From assembly GCA_036571765.1 (NCBI GenBank), contig BROE01000006.1, forward strand, positions 13,840,509 through 13,904,508: a stretch of 64,000 nt of DNA, read 5' to 3'. The notes beneath the pieces are model-generated. The model was not told the origin of the DNA. It did no database searches and worked only from the letters and a program-made list of their open reading frames with translations. The DNA is from Plecoglossus altivelis (taxonomy: Eukaryota > Chordata > Actinopteri > Osmeriformes > Plecoglossidae). The stretch's first letter is position 1; every line of letters starts with the position of its first letter. A program made the position numbers and the translations under genes. Below are positions 56,540 to 64,000 of this stretch, in pieces.

Positions 56540-56998
56540 TACCATAATGAGAAAGAACCAGGAATTAAGAGGAGGGAGAGAGGAACGAGTCGCCGGTCGT
56601 CATGGAGATAGGAGGAACGAGTGGAGTTGCCGGCCCGGAGAGACATCGCTGTCCCCCCTGGGCTCCCCTCAATCACAAGCTCCTCCCAGGAACCCTCCCT
56701 GGAGGTCCAGAGAGATGAAAACAAACGTCCCCGCTCCTGCGCCCGCTCAGACAGACGGTTTGAGACGGAAGGCATCCTGGGGGCGGCGCTCCTCTGCAGA
56801 TGGGAACATCCAGAGGCAGGCTGCTGGACTTCCTGGAACTGCAGCTCTATCAGACAGATTTCCTGGAAGAGAATGAAAGTCGGTGGAGCGAGCTGGGCGG
56901 CTCTGGCCAGGGGCAGCACGCAGCACCAACACAGCTGTCTCTGAGGGCCATCGTGAAACGGCACCGTGATCACTTTCAACTGTCGCTGGACTGTTGAG
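56540..56998. other. Best coding candidate, unresolved
   Basis: Non-repetitive GC-rich segment with three overlapping open frames. The plus frame 56800-56997 (65 codons, then TGA) reads RGRLLDFLELQLYQTDFLEE and onward, with many CTG codons and G/C third positions, and is preceded by a CTCTGCAG that resembles a splice acceptor. A second plus frame (56621-56944) reads EVQRDENKRPRSCARSDRRF just upstream, and the two would need a frame change near 56800. The minus strand is also open for 146 codons. I do not recognise any of them. A terminal exon, a decayed exon or chance are all possible. Confidence 0.22.
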
Positions 56999-56999
56999 T

Positions 57000-57200
57000 G
57001 TTGTGTGTGCGTGTGCAGGGGAGAAAAATGAGGAGAGAAAGGAGAGAGGTGAGGGATAGAGGAAGACTGAGAAGGAGAGACAGTGGAGAGGAGAGAGTGA
57101 GATAGAGAGGGGGGATTCAGAGTTAAATGAGGCTCAGAATACAGTCCTGGTCATTGATTAGGTAATGAGCTGTTATCTCATGAGTATGTGTGTCTGTGTC

Positions 57201-57232
<32 letters not shown>

Positions 57233-57275
57233 TGTGTGTGTGTTTGTGTGAGAGTGTGTGTGTGTGTGTGTCTGT
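57000..57275. repeat. GA-rich patch and (GT)n array
   Basis: GAGAGG units at 57020-57113, unique spacer, then GT array at 57188-57275. Confidence 0.88.
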
Positions 57276-58474
57276 GAGTGTCTTAGTGATGGATGACTTC
57301 CCAGGCTAATATGGGTGCTTCTATCAGGCCTATGAGGAAACATCTTCCTAATAAGGAGTAATTGTTCCTCTGTGTACTTTAGAAACTCTCATCTGTTTCA
57401 GCAGGCCACCTGCCCACGACCTCTGACCCTACCCCTGACCCTCGCCGGCACCCTGCTTTCAGCTCAAATCAACGCAGTCACTTCCTCTGGGCTTGTGCGA
57501 ACTGACATTCTCAACAGAAGCCAAAGTCACTTACCAAGCAGAAATCCTAGTTGTCACACACACACACACACACTGCCACTGTCCTGCTCATTTGCATGTC
57601 AAAGGCCCGTTTAATTATTTAGACAGTCTTATTTGATCTATACAGGATAAGCGTCTCCTAGAGCAAGGCCAATCTGAGCCCATGGATTCTGCTGTCCTCA
57701 CTTATTCATGAGGGCAGGGAGAGAGAGAGAGAGAGGGAGGGAGGAAGAGAGAGAGGAAGAGAGAAAGGAAATAGGGGAGGGAGATAGGGAGCCACAACAA
57801 AGAGAGGCAGCTCCTGTTTCATGTGTATTAAAACTTGTCCTTTTTTCGGAGCCGATGAATATTTTACAGAGCCTGAAACTTAGACGGGACCTTTTCTTTC
57901 TGTGGAGGCGCGGGGGGTGGGGGAGGGGGAGGGTTAGGATGTGACACCAGCGTGGGGTTGACTGTGGTTTGTCAGGGTGAAGAGGGCACTGGCTTAGAAG
58001 CATGTCCACTGCACCTCAGAGTGGCTGTTCTGTTGTGTTCATAGAACCCAATTCTATCCTCTCCTCTTGTACCCTTCACCCCCCAACACCACCACCACCA
58101 TCCCCTTCCCTCCAGAACAGGAGGATGTGGTGCAAAGCCAAAGAACAGAGAGTTCTGCTGTACCTCTCTGCCCTGGTTGCTCCCATTGTGTTACTCCTGT
58201 TGTTGGAGCAACATGTTAAAATAACATGCATAAATAATACAGTGACAGTTACTCCTAGTCCTATGTGTGCGTGTATGTGTATGAGTGTGTGTGTGGTGTG
58301 TGTTTGTGTGTGTGTGTGTTCATGTGTCTGTGTCTGTCCAGGTCCGCGTCTGCTCTCCTGCACAGCCATGGGGCTCACATCTAAAAATACCCATAATCCT
58401 TTGGGATGGCGTGTTCTGTCTCTCCTCCTCTCACCCCGCTGGCCTAGCCTGGGGCTCACGAGGAAGAGCCAGGC
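57276..58474. other. Unique sequence with minor repeats
   Basis: CA run at 57555-57572, GA array at 57719-57780, G-rich patch at 57909-57932, GT run at 58262-58328. No gene recognised. Confidence 0.5.
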
Positions 58475-58625
58475 TACCTGCTGAACGCACACGCACGCAC
58501 ACGCACACACACGCACGCGCGCACACACACACACGCACGCACACGCACACACACACATGCAAGCACACGCACACATACGCACACACACGCACACACACAT
58601 GCACACACAGGAATACACTCATGAA
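58475..58625. repeat. (CA)n array with CG interruptions
   Basis: CACACACGCACG-type alternating purine-pyrimidine array. Confidence 0.95.
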
Positions 58626-59459
58626 TAAACACACACAGACACTAAGGGAGGATACATACCGTGATTAACTAGCACTCCCAAACTGTGGAACACACACACA
58701 CACACTTACTCATGCAAGTGCAATCTCTCACTCATACACAGCCCTTTAAGAAACATAATTGATCCCTTGTTGAAAATACCTCCAATTACAGACCCTCCAC
58801 TGAAACACACTGCTCATTTAAAATCTGCTTCATCAGGTGTGCTGACAGGGCCACACACACCCATACAAAGATGATTACACACACTCATACGCGCACACAC
58901 ACACAAACCCACTTTGTCATTGTGCCCCTGTGTGCAGCTTGCTGCTGATCTGCGAGAAGGAAGTGTATCTGTTAATTAAGAACTGGGTCACTTTACAGTA
59001 TTATGTGTCTCCCCTTAAAGAAGTGTGTTAATCTACGTGTGTGTGTTTTAAATTGTGTATGTGTGTGTGCTGTAAGTCCTGCGTGTCCGTGTGTGTGTGT
59101 TATAAATCCTGTGTGTGTGTGTGTCAGCTCTGTGTGCCAGTGTGTTAGTCTCATCATGGGATTAGTCCCAGTCTCAGACACTTATCCTGCTGTTTGATTG
59201 GACTGAGTCCAGCTCATCCTGCCAATCAGATCACCAGCTATGATGTCACCCGGAGGGCAGGAATCACTAGAGATCAGCAGCTGAATGGTGGCGAGGGAGG
59301 TGTGTGCGCGTGTGTGTGCGCGTGTGCGTGTTCATGTATCCTGGTGCCTATTTATACAGATGGAACAGCTTGAAGAGTTGAAGTCTTAATGCTGGATTGT
59401 AACATAGGTGATCTTTATTTAAATCTGTTATAATTGAACACATTTAGATTCTGAGTCAG
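58626..59459. other. Unique sequence with short CA/GT runs
   Basis: CA runs at 58690-58705 and 58890-58906; GT-rich 59036-59135 with a TGTAAGTCCTG/TATAAATCCTG duplication; GT/GC at 59303-59330. No gene. Confidence 0.55.
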
Positions 59460-59504
<45 letters not shown>

Positions 59505-59520
59505 CTCCCCCTCTCCCTCT
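59460..59520. repeat. (CT)n microsatellite
   Basis: CT dinucleotide array of about 20 copies, then CCCTCTCC units. Confidence 0.96.
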
Positions 59521-60025
59521 CTCTCACTACCTTTCTCTCTTTCATCAAAATGAACAGCTTCTCCAATAGCATACATGTCATTTTTGCAGCAGAAACTTTT
59601 TTTTCAGATGTATCTCCATGTGTATCTGTGTCCATGCCTTTAGACCACTGTCCCTTTCTAATGGACTTATGAATGCTAAACAGTGACTGTTGTAGTGGCT
59701 GTCAAACACACGCGCCATTTCACCAACACACTGTGTGTGTGTGTCCAGCTCGAGTTGTAAATCTTGTTCTTACCGCGACACACTGCATTAGAGTCCACAG
59801 TCTAAATGATGTCAGCCATTATCCTTCTCCTCTTCCTGCCTTTGTACACACACACACACACACACACACATACACTTGAGGTGGTCTAGCTACTGAGGAA
59901 AAAGTCTTGTTTGGAAAGGTGGAGGCAAGGAGAGGAGATAAGAGGTTTGACGGGGGTGCTCTGCATCCTGTCTTCTCCACGCTGCCCCCCCTGCAGGAGA
60001 AAAAGAGCAGAGCAGCAGAGCAGCA
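59521..60025. other. Unique sequence with a (CA)n array
   Basis: CA array at 59847-59874. Otherwise single-copy-looking, no gene. Confidence 0.55.
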
Positions 60026-60075
60026 GCCCCCCCCCCCACACACACACACACACACACACACTCTCACACACACTC
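60026..60075. repeat. Poly-C then (CA)n array
   Basis: C run of about ten followed by CA repeats. Confidence 0.95.
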
Positions 60076-60354
60076 CACATCCAGGTTCATTACAAACTTC
60101 AGCCTTCTGACGCCCCTCAAGGAGACAGGTGTGTGCGAGCTGCAGAGGAAATGGCGGGACGCGAAGGACAAATGACAGTGGTGGGTTTTTTTCTTACCTT
60201 TCTTTTTTTTCCCTTATCATGATCTGTCCTGTGTTTCAAGTGAACCCCCTGGTTCCCAGTCTCGCATGGAGCTGAGGAGTGGCTGAGGTGAGGTTGGGAT
60301 GCCTGCATCAAACAAGTTGTTCTTCTTCTCTTCCCCACCCACCCCCCTCTCGTT
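60076..60354. other. Unique spacer
   Basis: Single-copy-looking, no gene. Confidence 0.5.
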
Positions 60355-60620
60355 CTTGAGGACGTTCTGCTTCCTGCGCTCGATCCCTCGCTCGCCGTCC
60401 TCGCGCTCTTTTCCTCCCTCTCCGCGTCTCTCTCTCTCTCACTCGTGAGACTGCATCAGAATCCTTCTCCTTAGCTCTCCGCTCGCCCCTTCGCTTTCAT
60501 CCTGTACTTCACAGAAACCTTTGGGAGGTTTTCTCTCTTCTTTTCCTGGATTTTCTAAAAGCGTGAAAAGGGAGGCTTCTCCGAGACACATCGCCTAAAG
60601 TTTGCAAGGACGTTCCGTTT
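60355..60620. promoter_or_regulatory. CpG-containing pyrimidine-rich segment, possible 5' UTR
   Basis: CTGCGCTCGATCCCTCGCTC and CGTCCTCGCGCTCTTTTCC at 60375-60410, then sequence ending GCGTGAAAAGGGAGGC. CpG-rich, CT-rich DNA without a reading frame resembles 5' untranslated leader or promoter sequence of vertebrate genes. No start codon context or exon boundary confirms it. Confidence 0.15.
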
Positions 60621-60624
60621 CACA

Positions 60625-60715
60625 CACACACACGCACACACACAGGCACACACAGGCACACCTGTGTGCGCACACACGCCTGTGCGCACCGCACCCGCAC
60701 GCACACAGGCACACG
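60625..60715. repeat. (CA)n array with GCAC/CAGG interruptions
   Basis: CA-rich with ACAGGCACACCTGTGTGCGC, partly palindromic. Confidence 0.88.
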
Positions 60716-60929
60716 CTGCGATGCAGAATAGACTCGCTAGAGAGAGTGAGGGTTTGAAGTAATTAGGCTGAAAAAGTAGCTTTCTCTTCTGACCTTGGTT
60801 GTTTCAGGCCACTGCTGTTCAATTTGTTCTTGTCAGAGAGCAAGGCAAACAGTGTCTGTAGACAGACGAGGCATCCAGGGAAGGACACACTCTGCTTAGC
60901 ACTGGGCCAGCCAGCCCACGCAGACCCCA
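60716..60929. other. Unique spacer
   Basis: Single-copy-looking, no gene. Confidence 0.5.
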
Positions 60930-61135
60930 CCACCCCCCCCCCCCCCCAACCCCTCTGAGCCGGCAGATTATATTAGTCAATGAGAGGGGGAGCGTGGTGA
61001 GGAGAGAGGAAGGGAAGGGAAGAGAATGCGATGGAGAGAGAAAGGGAGAGAGAGGGAGAGAGACAGAAAGAGAGACAGAGAGAGGGAGAGAGAGAAACAG
61101 AGAGAGAGACAGAGAGAGGGAGAGAGAGAGGGCTT
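60930..61135. repeat. Poly-C run and (GA)n array
   Basis: C run at about 60934-60948, then GA-rich array at 60985-61130 with AGACAGAGAGAGGGAGAG units. Confidence 0.93.
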
Positions 61136-61239
61136 GGCAGATGTGAGGAATCTGGAGCAAATGGAGTGAGAAGATGAGCAGCTGGTTGAAGTAGTGAGGA
61201 CGAGCGAGAAAGACTGAGCAGAAGATGACATGCAAACAC

Positions 61240-61294
61240 ACCATACACACACACACACACACACACATACACACACACACACACAGAAACACAC
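61240..61294. repeat. (CA)n microsatellite
   Basis: CA array with two ATA/GAA interruptions. Confidence 0.95.
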
Positions 61295-61363
61295 AAGCAA
61301 CTGACTGTGCACCCACTGTTTTTGTGTTTTTTGACAATACCACCACGTCTGCCCTATGGGTTA

Positions 61364-61690
61364 CCAGGGGGTTATTCCGTAAAGCGGATTCAGCAAACTG
61401 TGAACATAACTCTGAACTCTGAGTTGATTTACACTATAATGGGAAACCACCGACATGTGGGGTTGATGTTTCAACTCGGAGTACGTCCACCCTGAGTTAG
61501 GTGCCAGGCATGACAAGCTATTAAAAGCCAACATCGACGGGGGAAAAACAACTGTCCTATTTCACCCCGTTTCAGATAAAAATGTTAATGCGTGTTTCTG
61601 GTGAATCTGAGGACATATTCTGCAAATGCCGAAAGCAACATGGCTGTAGCAGGAGACAGTTGCTGGCCAAGTCAACTCCATTACCATTAC
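61364..61690 (+). mobile_element. PIF/Harbinger-type transposon end, decayed
   Basis: After a TTA at 61361-61363 the sequence CCAGGGGGTTATTCCGTAAA and the following 'aactctgagtt'-type repeats match the terminal region of a fish PIF/Harbinger family as I know it. TTA is the usual target-site duplication of this superfamily. Downstream, a plus frame from about 61552 reads YFTPFQIKMLMRVSGE, resembling the start of the Myb/SANT-like DNA-binding accessory protein of these elements. The resemblance then continues in another frame (KSNMAVAG), so a frameshift has broken it. I see no right-hand terminus, so the element is truncated or its other end lies beyond the C-run gap. Assignment is by recognition, not by search. 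Confidence 0.6.
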
Positions 61691-61981
61691 AGGTGAATTA
61701 GTAACGGACCAAATAAAATAGCATGTTAAATATGATATTAAACGTCAAATCAGCTTGTGATTGCAGACTATACCTCACGTTGGTTTTAATCATATTCAGC
61801 ACGATACAAATGAAACATCATTGACCCCCTCGCATGATTCTCTCCATCACAGGATGGTGATTGAGAAGGAGCTGATGAAGAGCGGTCGGGCGCTGCAGCA
61901 GGTCTGGAGACAGAGAGGAGAGGCCTGTGTGGGCTAGCTGCTGTCGTTCTTCCAGCTCTCTCAGGGTTCTCGCTGAACGCG
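61691..61981. other. Unique sequence, possibly more transposon
   Basis: AT-rich then GC-rich single-copy-looking DNA next to the Harbinger-type end. It may be the element's interior, but I cannot align it. Confidence 0.4.
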
Positions 61982-62014
<33 letters not shown>

Positions 62015-62015
62015 N
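61982..62015. repeat. Poly-C run ending in an N
   Basis: Thirty-three consecutive C then one N, then unrelated sequence. The N shows that the assembly could not resolve the run length. i-motif/G-quadruplex potential. Confidence 0.97.
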
Positions 62016-62362
62016 TACTTGTGTGTTGTGTGTGTGTTTGGGCTCTCTTTGGTACATGTCATAGTGTGAGACACAGCGATGTGCCCTCCTATTGTCTAAC
62101 TTGAGCGTGTTCCTCTACCTCTTATGTAAGCCTCCTTTCGTGTGCATCAGAAGCCTGTGTTCTCCGGCCTGAAGCAACATACACACACAGACATGCCAAA
62201 CGTACACACAAACCGTCGCTCATACGCACGCAGGCTCTCATGTCCATACATAGCAACACATGCATGTAGGCGTACAGGCCAACGAACACACACACACAAA
62301 CCATTCATATTTGATTTTCCTTCCATATGTGAGTGGGGTAAAGTCCCCCTGAGGGATGATGT
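62016..62362. other. Unique sequence with short CA/GT runs
   Basis: GT run at 62020-62038; CA runs at 62181-62190 and 62287-62299. No gene. Confidence 0.55.
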
Positions 62363-62560
62363 GCATTAGTGTGTGTGTTTGCAGAGTGCGCGTGTTTGCA
62401 GTCTGCGTGAGTGTATGTGTGTGTTTGCAGTGTGAGTGTTTGGGGTGTGTGTGTGTTTGCAGTGTGTGTGTGTTTGCAGTGTGTGTGTGTGTTTGGGATG
62501 TGTGCAGTGTGTGTGTATGTGGTGTGTGTGTTTTCAGTGTGTGTGCATGTGCTGTTTCAT
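62363..62560. repeat. GT-rich array with TTTGCAGTGTG unit
   Basis: GT repeats in which GTTTGCAGTGTGTGTG recurs every 18-30 bases, a degenerate minisatellite on a GT background. Confidence 0.93.
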
Positions 62561-62639
62561 TTGGGATCAGCTCATGTTCTTCTTTGTAATTTGCTGCAGC
62601 CTCATGACGACCTCTCTTCCTTTCCTTCTCTCGTCTCTA

Positions 62640-62815
62640 TGCGAGTTGTTTTATCTCTGACACATCTTGTTTCACTTCTCTCTCTGGATGTCTCTCTTTT
62701 TCTGTGTCTCTCTCCCCCCTCCAGCTCTCTCTCTCCCTCCCTCTCTCCACATCCCTCCGCATTGTCTCTGTCTCGCTACCTCTTTATCTCTCTTCCTCTC
62801 TTGCTTTCTCTCTTT
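62640..62815. repeat. CT-rich degenerate array
   Basis: CTCTCTCCC and TCTCTCTT units with unique interruptions. Confidence 0.8.
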
Positions 62816-63074
62816 GCTGTGACTACTGGAAATCAAGCCTATTTGAAACCAATTGAGTGCTAGTGGTGTGTAAAAGACAGCCCTGTCGATTGCCCTGAAC
62901 GTTAGTCTGCACAATTGACGTGACTGCGGCAGCCATTTGTGGGAAGCATTTACAATATAAACAAATAAAGCAGCCATATTTGCCTGCAGCTCTTGGTTAG
63001 CAATGTGCTGTGATGTCTGGTGAGTGAGCATTGAGCGTGAAATCTAATATGGGTCTGCCGGAGGAGGAGGGTGT
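62816..63074. other. Unique spacer
   Basis: Single-copy-looking, no gene. Confidence 0.5.
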
Positions 63075-63147
63075 GAGTGTGTGTGTATGTATGCATGTGT
63101 GTGTGTGTGTATGCGTGTGTGTGTGAGTGTGTGTGTGTGTGTGTGAG
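63075..63147. repeat. (GT)n microsatellite
   Basis: GT array with ATGT and ATGC interruptions. Confidence 0.95.
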
Positions 63148-63299
63148 GGCGGGGAGAGGCGGTCCAGTCTTTATCAATATTCGAGATTCTTGCTTAAAAT
63201 ACTTCTAAAGTCACAATTCCGATTACTGCAACTGGTTGGCTACTGTTGCTAAGTACAAATACTTTATCAATCTGTAGCGAAGACTGGTACCTGTAGACT

Positions 63300-63748
63300 G
63301 AGTACCTATAGTGGTACTTCAGAGTGGTGTGTGTCTGTAGTGATACTGTAGAGTGTGTCTGTAGTGACACTGTAGGGAGTGTCTGTAGTGATACTGTAGA
63401 GTGTGTCTGTAGGGATACTGTATAGTGTGTCTGTAGTGATACTGTAGAGTGTGTCTGTGGTAATACTGTAGAGTGTGTCTGTAGTGATACTGTAGAGTGT
63501 GTCTGTGGTAATACTGTAGTATGTCTGTAGTGATACTGTAGAGTGTGTCTGTAGTGATACTGTTGAGTGTGTATTTGTAGTGATACTGTAGAGTGTGTGT
63601 CTGTGCTAATACTGTAGGGTGTGTGTCTGTAGTGATACTGTAGAGTGTGTGTCTGTAGTAATACTGTATGGTGTGTGTCTGTAGTGATACTGTAGAGTGT
63701 GTGTCTGTAGTAATACCGTAGAGTGTGTATTTGTAGTGATACTGTAAA
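63300..63748. repeat. 24/26-bp minisatellite with alternating variants
   Basis: Seventeen copies of a unit with core GTGATACTGTAGAG and GTGTCTGTA. The left half uses a 24-bp period; most right-half copies have an extra GT (26 bp). GTGATACTG and GTAATACTG variants alternate over several runs (for example 63430-63520 and 63600-63725). The minus strand stays open for 199 codons as a Thr-His-Ser-Thr-Val-Ser-Leu-Gln repeat, an artefact. Confidence 0.95.
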
Positions 63749-63928
63749 GCAGTCATGTTCAAATGGCTCCCCGCCGTCCATGTCCAGACCCATTAAAGTG
63801 TCTGCAAAGCTCCATACTTGACGATAGCAGACAAATTAACTTCATAAAATTGTCAGACATGATAGACCGGATGGCATGGGCTCTGTTCCCCCAGTACAGA
63901 TCTTCCTCTGGCTGTGTGGAGCTGTGGT

Positions 63929-63930
<2 letters not shown>

Positions 63931-63962
<32 letters not shown>
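63931..63962. repeat. (CA)n microsatellite
   Basis: Uninterrupted CA array of about 16 copies near the right edge. Confidence 0.97.
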
Positions 63963-63966
<4 letters not shown>

Positions 63967-64000
63967 CCTGCCATCCATCTCCTCCGGTCTAGAACGCCAC

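Noticed and set aside
63194..63793. 199-codon minus-strand frame with an 8-residue repeat
   Set aside because: The repeat is the 24-bp minisatellite read in frame; no start context, and 26-bp copies change the peptide register.
1..64000. tRNA, rRNA, snRNA or well-known microRNA genes
   Set aside because: I looked for familiar internal promoters, cores and seed hairpins by eye on both strands and found none; a covariance-model scan could still detect some.

Overview
This window looks like gene-poor nuclear DNA of a vertebrate, most probably a ray-finned (teleost) fish. Evidence for this: very dense (CA/GT)n, (CT/GA)n and longer tandem arrays; a decayed Tc1-type DNA transposon and a PIF/Harbinger-type terminus of kinds common in fish genomes; a short LINE-like 3' tail; and no prokaryotic gene organisation, operons or long intact reading frames. 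One long N gap (10458-11034) and a single N inside a C run (62015) are assembly gaps. I cannot name the species or locus.

I can defend no complete protein-coding gene. Nearly every long open frame is the translation of a microsatellite (Cys-Val, Thr-His, Ser-Leu or Arg-Glu runs) or of a minisatellite. A few non-repetitive stretches look exon-like (17139-17512, 49024-49260, 56540-56998) or promoter-like (CpG cluster at 9355-9545, possible 5' exon at 40940-41037, 60355-60620). All are weak and are marked as such. The plainest reading is an intergenic region or a very large intron with scattered regulatory elements.

Layout: 1-930 pyrimidine tract; 1-8.9 kb microsatellites around unique DNA with two copies of a conserved-looking module (5036-5192 and 6218-6340); 9.4 kb CpG cluster; 10.4-11.0 kb minisatellite running into the gap; 11-19 kb mostly unique, with a regulatory-looking block near 15.5-15.9 kb; 19.6-20.5 kb 31-bp minisatellite with dimeric structure; 21-27 kb microsatellites and a 37-bp minisatellite (26.1-26.5 kb); 29.1-30.4 kb Tc1-type relic on the minus strand; 34.7-35.4 kb telomere-like minisatellite interrupted by a LINE-like tail; 38.3 kb homeodomain/octamer motif cluster; 40.3-41.5 kb non-repetitive CpG-containing block; 42-48 kb CT/GT/CA arrays; 48.4 and 49.5 kb short-unit minisatellites; 54.2 kb 36-bp minisatellite; 55.4-57.3 kb GA/GT arrays around the best (still weak) coding candidate; 61.4-61.7 kb Harbinger-type end; 63.3-63.7 kb 24/26-bp minisatellite.

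The most interesting signals are non-coding: the duplicated module at 5.0/6.2 kb, the TAATTA/octamer cluster at 38.3 kb, two minisatellites with dimeric higher-order structure, and the LINE-like tail inserted in a telomere-like array with an apparent 8-bp target-site duplication. I saw no new protein system.
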